Shown here piece after piece: positions 55,211-63,934 of a stretch of 64,000 nt of DNA. Numbering within the stretch: the stretch's first letter is position 1; every line of letters starts with the position of its first letter. This DNA comes from Symsagittifera roscoffensis (taxonomy: Eukaryota > Xenacoelomorpha > Acoela > Convolutidae): NCBI RefSeq assembly GCF_963678635.1, contig NC_087067.1:59130487-59194486 (forward strand), given 5' to 3'. Both the position numbers and the translations under genes were made by a program. The notes below the pieces were generated by a model. That model was given only the letters and a program-made list of their open reading frames with translations. It was not told where the DNA came from and searched no databases.

Positions 55211-55278
55211 TTGACTTTGAATCGCATCTACTTAAGTCATATGATTGCTCAAACTCGAATGCAGGGTTTTTTACGAAC
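55211..55278. other. Spacer between satellite and RNF213-like exon
   Basis: About 60-70 bases of unique-looking sequence. If the minus-strand donor at 55277-55278 is used, this is the start of an intron running into the satellite. Otherwise the reading frame ends at TAA 55271-55273. Confidence 0.6.
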
Positions 55279-57297
55279 CTGAAGCAGGCTGACTTGATAG
55301 AACCAGTCGACAGCTGTAGCCATCGATCGATGCCGCGTCACCTGTGCGCTTGAGGTTGCTGCAGACCCACACTCGTAAGTCTTCTGAAGGTCTACAGGCT
55401 CTTTGTCGTTTGAACTTTTCCAGAACTCCTGTCAACTGGCTACTGGGCTTGTAATTGAAAAATACAAGTCTGTATTCTGATTTTTTTTCTTTCAAACGAT
55501 TAAACAGAAGATTTTCAAGATGTTCGGTTACTCTTGGACTCATTTGCTCGCCGAAAGCCACCGCATACACTTCTCCTCGGGCATCAAGAACGCTTCGCAG
55601 TAGGAACAATTCAATTTCCTCGGCATCAGTGTTCTTATTACATAGTAAAACGTTGCGCAATCGAGGAAGTTTTCCGCTCCCAAGGTCTAAGTATAAACTC
55701 AGTACATTCATCAACACTTGATTTCGACTCTCACACATGACTAGGTTCGGCTCGCCGAGTCTGAAGTTTGAAGGGAATTTCGGTTTAATTGTTTCGTGGT
55801 CTTTTCTGATTTGCATGAGCACAGTGCTTAGCTGTGAGAAACTTAAGATGTTATTCAACTTTTCCAGTACTTTATTGCCTGTCCACCCATTCACATATAA
55901 ATCAAAAACGGCTTCAACTTTCTCTGAGAAAGTACTCTGAATTCTGTCACTGCAGTCTTCTCCCGCCACAGTCACTTCCACCTCCCTCCTGTCAACATCA
56001 CGCAAGTAAGAGTCCAATTGTGAAGCCATGCGTTCAATTGCATCCGGCTCACAGCTATCTCCTTCCATCTGAATCCAACGCAACGCATCGTTGAAAATCT
56101 CATCAGCCGCATTATCGCTATTTACATTTCTCGCATACTCGATTGCCGCCTTCGCCTTTTGCTGGTTTCCGTAGCAGAATTGACATAAGTCTTGCACTTT
56201 TTGCTCAATTTCGCTTCGCTCATCCCAGCAGGGTTGAAGTATTTCGTCAATTATCGTTGATTGCTCCGGTTCTTCTTTTTCTTCTAACGCTTCTTCTACA
56301 ATTTTGACAATCTGGACTTGCGTTATATCTGGCGACAAAAGCTGCAGATAATACAAACTTACTTCATCCAAGTCATGGTCCTCATTCGTGCGCAGCTGTG
56401 CCAGCCCTGAACACAAGTGGCTGAGTTGTTGCATGTCAAATTCGTTCAGAATGGGATGATTTGTTCTCATTTCGAAAACATACTCGTTCCATTTAGCTCT
56501 CAGAGTCTCGAACACCGAGCACAGGGCGGACAGTTCTCTGTTTGGGTCTGTTGATGTCACTTCTAGTGGCACATAACTGTCCTTAAACGTGAATCGAATT
56601 GCTTTCAGTGAGGAGTTTTGTGCTGTACTGTTGGTCACTTTAATAGCAATCGTTTTAAAAAGCGAACATCCTGTGTTGTAAAGCTGCACGTACGAGTCCA
56701 CAAGTCGCTCCACGTTTTGAAATGTGGAAGCAAAAGCTTTTGCTACATTTTCTTTCTTCGGTTTGCTGGTGTCTCCAGTTTGCTGCTTCTTTTCACCTTT
56801 TCGACCAACCAACATGAGCATGCTTAGCAGTTCTCGAAGCTCATCCAAATTCAATTCTTTGTCTTTGTCTCCCTGAAAACTTTCAGTTAGGTTCTCCTTG
56901 TACTTCAACACAATCACATCTTTATGTCCAACCGTCACTTCTTTGTCCGTTACATTGTTCATTTGTCGCCTCTTAACTTCGTAAACCCCGGTCTCGTTTA
57001 TCAATGCTGCTGTGTATAAAGATCTTTTTTCTATTGAGCCTTTCAGCTCAATTGCGTTCTGTAACCAAGCTTGTTGGTTTGCACTCTCAGTTAATTTTTG
57101 AGCCAAATCTTTTATCGTGCCCTCGAAAAACTTCTTCACACACTCCATGAGCTCATCTAGTGTGCTTTGACTGGTTAGGTCAAAAATTAGAGGAGCGTAG
57201 CCGTTAAGCGTGTCTTGAAAATAGGTCACTCTGTCAATTTCCAATTCATTGTCCCAGTCCGACAAAAGTTCTGTTGCATTACTGATTTCGCGTCGGT
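55279..57297 (-). CDS. RNF213-like: RNF213-like (mysterin) giant AAA ATPase/E3 ligase, long internal exon
   Basis: A 2.0-kb uninterrupted minus-strand frame. Numbered from the first full codon at 57295, residues 18-39 (EIDRVTYFQDTLNGYAPLIF), an acidic helical middle with GLAQLRTNED near 300 and ALEEKEEPEQ near 340, and residues 549-570 (VLLCNKNTDAEEIELFLLR) followed by a YRLVFF strand match the region of RNF213 before its first AAA module. RNF213 is a cytosolic ubiquitin ligase with a dynein-like AAA core, more than 5,000 residues in vertebrates; this is only about one seventh. There is no ATG start. The exon begins at acceptor ttttAG (57299-57298) in a phase that fits the upstream exon. The end, SSQPASG, falls where the family has its first P-loop. 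It is followed by a possible donor (CAG, GTTCGT) or, if read through, by Ser and TAA at 55271. The family call is from motif memory; a search is needed to confirm it. Confidence 0.78.
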
Positions 57298-57615
57298 CTA
57301 AAATTTCACGTCAAAACAAATATTTTTCATAAGACAAACTATGAAAATGATAAGAACACTTTTCTGAAGGAAAACGGTCGGATCTAGAGTTTTTGCTAGA
57401 GCGAATTATTTTCAAAAACAATTAAAAACTTTATCGGCTTCTTTTAAGTCGACAAGAAGGAATTTCCGCGCTTATCTAAAACTGTAATAAAATTCTCTAT
57501 TGATCCAAAAACTTTTGAAGTGAGGTGCAGGCAAGAAAAGTTGGTGCCGTAAAAAAGTTGGTGTCCAAGGAACCTTTGGAAAACTTATCGCATCAGTCAG
57601 CTGTATGTGGACGAT

Positions 57616-57852
57616 CTATGATAGTAGCAAAGGGGGAACCTTCGGTTGATCAGGCTGTCGAACTGCTGAAGTGGCGCATCCCCCTCTGTCTATCAGCCCC
57701 TGATATACTATTGCAAAATTCAAATTTTCTCTTAAAAACAGGCACGGTTGTACCAACTCAGAACTGCAACTATCATTTTTAATTTCAGAAATCGTGACTA
57801 TCGGGAAACACAAACAAATCAAAAACAAGAACAACAAGACTGCTCGTATCAT
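57616..57852 (-). CDS. Small ORF with signal peptide; possible ML-domain (NPC2-like) exon
   Basis: A 78-codon ATG-started minus-strand frame inside the RNF213-like intron. Residues 1-22 (MIRAVLLFLFLICLCFPIVT) form a clear signal-peptide-like hydrophobic stretch. Residues 25-52 read EIKNDSCSSELVQPCLFLRE then NLNFAIVYQ. The pattern C...PC-x-x-x-R-x-N-x-x-I resembles the early part of MD-2-related lipid-recognition (NPC2-like) secreted proteins. The remaining residues are not recognisable and may be intron or chance extension; a possible donor (ATA, GTATAT) follows NFAI. The later ML-domain cysteines were not found downstream. It could be a gene start, a pseudogene fragment or chance. Confidence 0.3.
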   Translation of the reverse strand: MIRAVLLFLFLICLCFPIVTISEIKNDSCSSELVQPCLFLRENLNFAIVYQGLIDRGGCATSAVRQPDQPKVPPLLLS

Positions 57853-59622
57853 GTCGAAGCCCTGAATGTTCTGACTGCCTTTTAAGGTCTATGGAGCAGT
57901 ATTAACATGAAAAATGTAAATGAATAAACTTAAAATTTTGTTTTAAAAAAATTAAAAATTTTTGTGAAAACATCCCCTCACACGCCATTTTAAGTACAAT
58001 AGCCATATTAAGTACATAGATTTCGCTCCTTGTAACAAATAAGTTATGTCAAATAAACTTCTTTCAACCAATTTGGAACGATTTCTAGAACGGATTAAAT
58101 CTCGCTTATGCGTTAAGAGCGCAATATATATCGCGTGTTAATTGTCCCAAATTGGACAAAATGTCAATCTTCAAACCCCCATAACTTTTGATTGATCACA
58201 GGTGAAATATTTTTTCAAATTTAAGCTTAGGACACAAATAACTTTCGAATGATGTAAAACAATTCTGACAAAAACGGCTAGCTAAAAAGTCAAAATTTGT
58301 CTGAAGAAAAAAACCCACCCGAGCACAAATATTCTGTTACTTTCGTTTTGAAAGTCGGAAAAATAAGGCTTCCCATGCCAACACTGGTTGCTGAAGTGTC
58401 TTAGTGTTTCGATTTGTATGGAAAAAAATAATGAAAAACAATTGAAAGTTGTTTTTTTTTGAAAACCTTCCCTAGAGGCAATACCAAAAACAGATTGATA
58501 TTTTTGCGGCTTTTAACCCACTACTTTGTACCAAATTATTCAGTTTAGTTTATTCAGAATCGAGTGATGGGCCAGAATGTTTGCCGTTTTTGCTACATGC
58601 GTACGGAAAACTGAAAATTTAGCGCGCAACTAGCAATTTCCAAAGTCAAATTTTCAAATAACTAGCAAGTTTTCATCAATTTTTAGATATGAACACAGCG
58701 TAGCAACATTTTTCACGCAGTTTAAATTTTAATTAGGGTTTGCATCTAACTTGGTTTTAGAAGAACCAAAAACGAACCGAAATGCGACAAACAAATTCAC
58801 CCCTGTAGCAAAGATTTTGTATTCATGTTTGACTTTTAATTTAAAAATCCATTTTAGAATTACTAAAAGTTCGCTGGAAAAATGAACATTCCTCCGTTGA
58901 GTGGATTATGATTGCTTGCATATCAACACGATATGCAGGTCTGCTTTTTTTCCAAAGCTCGCATATTGACCAGGAACGCTGACCGTATCAGAAAAAAAAA
59001 CTTTAAAATTTATTTTGCTCTTTAACATGTCTCATGCTTTTTGTCAAATAAAAAACATAGGAGTTGATTTCATGACTTTTGCGCACGACTCAAGCATCGT
59101 CTATTACCAAATGTTTAAAACTGCATCTTTGGTCTAGTGTTGGGACGATATAGTTTGCCCATTTATTTGAGTGATTCGTTTGCCTCGGTGATGTAAACCA
59201 TATTCATCTGCATTTTAAATACATGAAAGGTCGAGCAAATAAAGCTTGCATTATGAGCAAAGTGTTTAACTTCAAAAATCCCTAATTTCAAAAAAAAATG
59301 AAAACAGAGAGTTTTAAATAAGAAATCAAGAAATAACCACGGAATTTAAAAAAATGTCGAAAAATGTTGTCTAAAAGTTCGAGCTTAAGCTAATCTGGGA
59401 CAAAATTTCGTTATTTTGTTTCAAAAATTGCAGCAAAATCAAACCATCAGCATGAAAAACATGTTTTTTAAATCCAAGGTGTCGAGTTGTTTTCAACCAA
59501 GTATTTTTAAATCAAAAGTTAGGATTTTTTCAACAAGATCTTTTTCTGACACCAAATAAGGGCTGAGCAAGTTTCTCGTGCTAATGGGTTCCCCAAGCTA
59601 AATTTGAATCACAGTTATTTTT
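57853..59622. other. AT-rich non-coding stretch
   Basis: Searched on both strands for domains, RNA genes and tandem repeats. Only AT-rich, homopolymer-containing sequence was seen. It probably consists entirely of intron, and may include old dispersed repeats that cannot be recognised without a library. Confidence 0.6.
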
Positions 59623-59628
59623 ACTCAC

Positions 59629-59788
59629 TTCTTATTTTTTGCTTCACCCACACAATGAACTGTTTTTCCTCAATGAAGACTTTCAGCTCTTTAACTTTTT
59701 TGAGTGTTTGATTTCCGATCAACGGTTCTGCATCGATTAGTGCCGCGTCCACGTCTTTGAGATTCTGATCAGCCAAATGTTTTAGTGA
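59629..59788 (-). CDS. RNF213-like: RNF213-like gene, upstream 160-bp exon
   Basis: Minus-strand exon between a good acceptor (pyrimidine-rich, ttcatttAG at 59790-59789) and a strong donor GTGAGT (59628-59623). Read in phase 0 it gives 53 residues without stops, from SLKHLADQNLKDVDAALIDA to a VWVKQKIR end, leaving one base that combines with the two bases opening the next exon to make Asn. The product is a charged, leucine-patterned helical segment ending in a Trp-containing helix, which suits the helical region before the DRV-x-x-F segment of RNF213. Support comes from splice signals, phase and position rather than from direct homology. Further upstream exons must lie beyond the scaffold gap. 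Confidence 0.6.
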
Positions 59789-60069
59789 CTAAATGAAAAA
59801 ATGTAATAAGAAAATCAATTACTACAAGAAAAAAAGTTTGTCTGATCAAAAATTTTCTTTTGGATCTTCAGCGTTCATTAGGAAAAAATTTTTGATGAAA
59901 AGAGCATTTCCTTATTTCAAAGTTAACTTCTATTGCAAATACGCTCATTGACTCTCCTAATGCTAAAATATAAGATTGTATAAATCAACTGAACACAAGC
60001 ATTTTTTAGCATTGCAGTTTTTTCCGAGCACGTTAGAACTTCGCATTCGCAAGTGTTTCCTCGTTTTTT
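59789..60069. other. Non-coding flank up to the assembly gap
   Basis: AT-rich sequence, presumably the preceding intron of the RNF213-like gene. Open frames here only continue into the run of N and are not evidence of coding. Confidence 0.55.
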
Positions 60070-60269
60070 NNNNNNNNNNNNNNNNNNNNNNNNNNNNNNN
60101 NNNNNNNNNNNNNNNNNNNNNNNNNNNNNNNNNNNNNNNNNNNNNNNNNNNNNNNNNNNNNNNNNNNNNNNNNNNNNNNNNNNNNNNNNNNNNNNNNNNN
60201 NNNNNNNNNNNNNNNNNNNNNNNNNNNNNNNNNNNNNNNNNNNNNNNNNNNNNNNNNNNNNNNNNNNNN
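60070..60269. other. Assembly gap, exactly 200 N
   Basis: A run of 200 undetermined bases, a round number that suggests a scaffolding placeholder rather than a measured length. Linkage between the RNF213-like gene and the transposon region on the right depends on this join. Confidence 0.97.
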
Positions 60270-61085
60270 GATCACGCGATAATTCACAAAACAGAAAATA
60301 AAATTATAACAATAGACAAAGAAACTACTTTATAACCACATAGAATTAACACACTTTATCCAGGTTCTCAACAAAAACATAGAAGTAATACACCAAAACA
60401 TCAATCAATACTAACAATTGAAGAAACTCAATCAGACCCCCTGGTATTGATAATTTAGAAAGCACAGAATTGCAATTAAACCACATGAATTGCGAATCCA
60501 CAGACAGTGAAAACGAAACAGATAATGCAATTTCAGTTAACATGATACATGTTAAAAATGATTACGAATCCATTATATACGAACAACCGATACATTCACA
60601 CTTCTATCAAAATCATGCTATATTTCTCTAAGATTATTATACAAGACCTAGAAATAATAATAAAACAATAGAAAACATAATAAAAGAAATTACAGAAAAA
60701 AAACCTGTAGAATGTTCCAGTACAAACCATTTTTACCAAAGTGCACCAAAAGAAACACAACCTAAAAAAATTTGGACACTTCCACTCCTCTTCGAAAATC
60801 AAAAAAGCAAGAATTCCAAACACCAGACCTTGAAATTGATTTTTCAATAGAATCTGGAGCGGAATCGAACAGCATCAACATTCCTACTTGGAATGAAATC
60901 AAAACCTCACATCCAAAATTATAACCCCTAAAAACAACAAGCAGCCTAGCGACAGCACAAGGCTCAACCTTAACAAATTATCGAAAAATACAACTCTCCA
61001 CCCTGGTTCCCACTCGAACAATGGAACAAAACAAACTCTTGAACAAACCATTCAAACAAATTTTCCATATCACCGATATAATGCA
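60270..61085 (+). pseudogene. Ty3-like retrotransposon fragment, plus-strand copy (gag end and protease)
   Basis: This 816-bp segment is the reverse complement of parts of 61866-63739, diverged by scattered substitutions and small indels. It encodes on the plus strand the Asn/Ser/Gln-rich tail of gag, an acidic linker with NCESTDSENE-like residues near 60,490, and a protease region with ESGAES (60850-60861) where retropepsins have their D-S/T-G motif. It has many frameshifts. Unlike the other copy it lacks the ~1.04-kb insertion: cctaaaaaaatttgg at 60761-60775 is the empty site. It is cut by the gap on the left and by an inversion junction on the right. Confidence 0.8.
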
Positions 61086-61865
61086 TAGCTGCTTTCAAGT
61101 GTTCGTGTAGTAATATCTGATAATTTTTTTCTAAAACTGAAGATTTCGTCCTTGGTTTGTGATTGCATAAAAAGTCTAAATATGTGATTGGATTTTTTTC
61201 CTGTAAGAGTGGTCGGCAAATTTCACTCATAAACGCTGAGAATGATGCTGGTCCTACGGAGATGCCATAGAATAATCTATTGAATTCGTTTGTTGATTAC
61301 CGATAACAAGTTGTGTTAATCGTCGTGATTGTTCGTCTAACGCCATTTGATTATATGCACTATTCATATCTGCTGTTGAGAAATATTAACCTTTTTATGT
61401 TAGAATAACTTGAATTGGTTGAATGGGCCAATGACATTCAGATTTGTCAATGAGTGAATTGATATATCTCGCATCGTGACTATTTTTCATGATTCTCCTT
61501 TTGCCAGGATGATAAAAGGATTTATAAATGTGTTTCTTTTTGGCTGTTCTTCTTTATTTACTGGAAAAAAGATTTCATTTTGTTCTAGTATGTCTAATAG
61601 TCTGTTAGCTTTGTCTTGCAAGTGAATTGAAACTTCAGTTGATCGTTGTTTTATGAAAACTGCATCAGGTTTTTAAGGTAAATGTTGTGGTGAATTTACT
61701 TTTCCAACATCAAATTTAGATGTCGCGTAAACTTTTGGGTGCTTAATAGTGAATCGGCTAGTTTTTCAATTTCTTTTTGTGTTATTTATCTTCTATATGA
61801 ATTCTGCTGTTTAAAATACTAATCATTGGTATATATTTAGTAATAATTGGAATTCCAATGATATC
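61086..61865 (-). pseudogene. Ty3-like retrotransposon, reverse-transcriptase fragment
   Basis: On the minus strand, broken frames carry classic RT blocks: KRRIMKNSHDARYIN, STADMNSAYNQMALDEQ, FNRLFYGISVGPASFSAFM and LLQEKNPITYLD, then HEHLKAA. At least two frameshifts separate them. The YxDD catalytic box is damaged: the second Asp is missing through a small deletion followed by a frame change, so the enzyme cannot be functional. The element is truncated at 61,086, where sequence switches abruptly to the inverted copy. It belongs to the same element as the protease and gag parts at 61866-63934. Confidence 0.85.
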
Positions 61866-62184
61866 ATGCTTTATATCGGTAATTTGAAAAGTTTGTTTGA
61901 ATGGTTTGTTCAAGAGTTTGTTTTGTTCCATTGTTTGAGTGGGAACCAGGGAGGAGAGTTGTCTTTTTCCATAATTTGTTAAGGTTGAGCCTTGTGCTGT
62001 CGCTAGCCTGCTTGTTGTTTTTGAAGGTATTATTTTTGGATGTAAACTTTTGATTTCATTCCAAGTAGGATTGTTGATGATGTTCGATTCCGCTCCAGAT
62101 TCTATTGAAAAATCAATTTCAAGATTTGGTGTTTGGAATTCTTTGCTTTTTGGACTTTCGAAGAGAAGTGGAATTGTCCAAAAT
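61866..62184 (-). pseudogene. Ty3-like retrotransposon, protease fragment, minus-strand copy
   Basis: Reverse complement of 60774-61085. It encodes LEIDFSIESGAESNIIN around 62,075-62,125 and a downstream LVPTQTMEQNKLLNKPFKQ segment. The expected catalytic Asp is Glu (E-S-G-A at 62091-62102), as in the other copy. It continues toward RT at lower coordinates and is separated from its gag part by the insertion at 62185-63221. Confidence 0.78.
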
Positions 62185-62456
62185 TCCTGTTGGATTTATT
62201 AAACATGTATTATGAAAACGTTTTTTTTTTCCAGATGAGGTCTGTTTTTTTTTGTTTTTTTTTTTGAGACGCTTTTTCGAAAAATTCGCTTTCCCAAAAA
62301 ACTACCCTTCAGATTCTCATTAAAGTGGTACCAATGGATTCAGTAGCGTTTCACCTACCTGCCTGCTTGAAATTTAGGGCAGTTTTTACCCTACCCCACC
62401 CCCTACGGTCTTAGAAAAGCTTCACAACTCGGTACTTTTTTCACTTTTTGCTCATT

Positions 62457-62805
62457 TTTTCGGAAATTTTCGATTTCCTCAAAAACTACCCAACCAGATT
62501 TGAGATTAAGGGTTAAATCGATAGACCAGGTTGTAGGAAACTCCCATGCACAAGCGGCTGGTCCCTAATTTTCTCAGGGGAAGAGCTATAGACTTAGGAA
62601 AAGTCACTTTTTTTGATTTTTTTGTCTATTTTTTCGGAAATTATCGATTTCCTCAAAAAATACCCATCCAGATTTGGAATTTAGGGTTTAATCGATAGAC
62701 CAGGTTGTAGGAAACTCTCCCACACAAGCGGTTGGTCCTGAACTTGCCTAGGGGAAGAGCTATAGACTTAGGAAAAGTCACTTTTTTCCAAGTCTATAGA
62801 TACTT
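62457..62805. repeat. 174-bp tandem repeat inside the insertion
   Basis: Two copies in tandem, with cggaaatt starting at 62461 and 62635 (174 bp), sharing cgatttcctcaaaaa, atcgatagaccaggttgtag and gaagagctatagacttagg. Diverged relatives of the same unit are recognisable at about 62,250-62,435 and 62,900-63,145 by the gctat-gactt-gaaa core. The whole insertion is thus largely built from one degenerate repeat family. Confidence 0.85.
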
Positions 62806-62974
62806 CACTCAATGATACTTCACTTAAGTATCATTGATGGTCATGTGCTTTCTGCGATTTCGCTAAATTTACACCCCCACCCACATTTTTTCAAACTCGT
62901 TTTTTCAATAAAACAAAAAGCGCTAGCTAATTCGATTTCATCAAAAATTTGTATAACATTTTTTTTCTGAAATA

Positions 62975-63216
62975 ACCAAACAGGTCTCTCCAGCTTCCAG
63001 CTGGGCCCCTATTGTCTAGGGAAACACCTATGGACTTGAAAAGTTCCCTCATGAAAACTTTTTACCAAAGCGTTACCAATGAATGCATAAGCGTCTCTTT
63101 CACTTTTTTTGCGTAGGAAAGGCGCTATCGACTTGAGAAACCTGAAATTTTAAAACAATTTTAAAATAATCAATATTAAAATAATCAAACAGGTCTCTCC
63201 AGCTTTCAGCTGGGCC
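62975..63216. repeat. Duplicated hairpin module, spacing 209 bp
   Basis: The string caggtctctccagct, then the hairpin partner agctgggcccct, occurs at 62981 and again at 63190, 209 bp apart. Each contains a perfect 6-bp stem, ccagct/agctgg, with a 3-base loop (62990-63004 and 63199-63213). The second copy forms the right end of the insertion. Confidence 0.8.
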
Positions 63217-63221
63217 CCTAG

Positions 63222-63934
63222 TTTTTCTTTAGGTTGTGTTTCATTTAATACATTTTGGTAAATATGTTTTGTACTGGAACATTCTACAGATTTTTCTTCG
63301 GTATTTTCTTCTACTATGATTTCTATGTTTTATTATTATTTATAGGTCTTGTATAAAAATTTAAAAGAAAGTGAGCAGGATTTTGATAGATATGTCAATG
63401 TATCGGTTGTTCGTATATGATGGTTTCGTAATCATTTTCAACATGTATCATGTTATTTGAAATTGCATTATCTGTGTCGCTTTCACTGTCTGTGGATTCG
63501 CAATTGATGTGGTTTAATTGCTATTCTGTGCTTTCTAAATTATCAATACCAGGGGGGTCTGATTGAGTTTCTTCAATTGTTTGTACTTGATTGATTTGTC
63601 TTTGGTGTTTTGGTGTATTACTTCTATATTTTTGTTGAGAATCTGGATAACGTGTGTTAATTCTATGTGGTGATTGAGAGAAGTTGCTCTGTCTATTGTT
63701 ATAATTTGAATTTCTTTTTTGTGAATTATCGCTTGATCTATTTTGATAGTTGTTATAACTTGATCTTTGATAGTTTGATCTGTTGTTAGAATAATCACGT
63801 GATGTATCGTTTTGATATCTTTGATTTCGATCAATTGAATTGTTTCGATTCCTACTGCTGGAACAATTTCTATTTTTTTATATGAAGAGCTTCTAGATCG
63901 ATCATTTGAATAAAACCTGAACTTCAAACAATAC
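63222..63934 (-). pseudogene. Ty3-like retrotransposon, gag C-terminal region, minus-strand copy
   Basis: On the minus strand one frame reads a long Asn/Ser/Gln/Arg/Tyr-rich tract (for example SRDYSNNRSNYQRSSYNNYQ) that continues into IEETQSDPPGIDNLES and an LNHINCESTDSE acidic segment. This fits a basic, low-complexity Gag tail joined to the protease region. A different frame is open from 63927 to 63535 (130 codons, ATG start) but is Ile/Thr-rich nonsense over most of its length and is judged a shadow. Frames shift near 63,870, so the gene is broken. 63739 pairs with 60270 in the inverted copy. Confidence 0.72.

Larger units (their letters stand above)
57298..59628 (-). other. Intron of the RNF213-like gene (2,331 bp)
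   Basis: Bounded on the minus strand by a strong donor, GTGAGT (59628-59623), and an acceptor, gaaattttAG (57299-57298). Phases on both sides agree (one base carried over). The sequence is AT-rich. The stretch 57,853-59,620 holds no convincing coding region and only homopolymeric A or T runs. The small ORF at 57616-57852 lies inside it on the same strand. Confidence 0.65.
62185..63221. mobile_element. Repeat-rich insertion with Helentron/HINE-like ends (1,037 bp)
   Basis: It interrupts the minus-strand retrotransposon copy; the inverted copy at 60761-60775 shows the uninterrupted sequence, which defines the ends well. The left end starts TC, and the right end is CTAG (63218-63221) with a short hairpin, ccagct-ttc-agctgg (63199-63213), five bases inside it. 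The insertion lies between two T residues with no target duplication. A TC start, a CTRR end with a 3' hairpin and TT targeting are hallmarks of Helitron-type elements, TT in particular of Helentrons and their non-autonomous relatives. Internal tandem repeats, common in those relatives, fill it. No coding sequence. The class is inference from the ends. Confidence 0.45.

Noticed and set aside
55455-56827. Several plus-strand frames of 67-88 codons across the RNF213-like exon
   Set aside because: They lie antisense to a 2-kb coding frame and show no domain or signal; they are shadows.
57265-57265. Start codon of the long RNF213-like frame
   Set aside because: The apparent first Met is a TTG codon; the frame continues upstream to a splice acceptor, so it is an internal exon without its own start.
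57525-57782. Plus-strand 85-codon frame in the intron
   Set aside because: It overlaps the signal-peptide ORF on the other strand, has an unconvincing start and no recognisable motif.
57868-57885. TTAAAAGG plus CAGTCAG as promoter of the signal-peptide ORF
   Set aside because: The initiator-like motif lies only a few bases from the TATA-like motif, not about 30, so the pair is not credible.
59976-60335. Frames running through the N block
   Set aside because: They are artefacts of undetermined bases.
60346-60847. Minus-strand frames of 65 and 83 codons in the left retrotransposon arm
   Set aside because: They are antisense to the gag/protease remnant; their Phe/Leu/Ile-rich products come from A-rich coding sequence read backwards.
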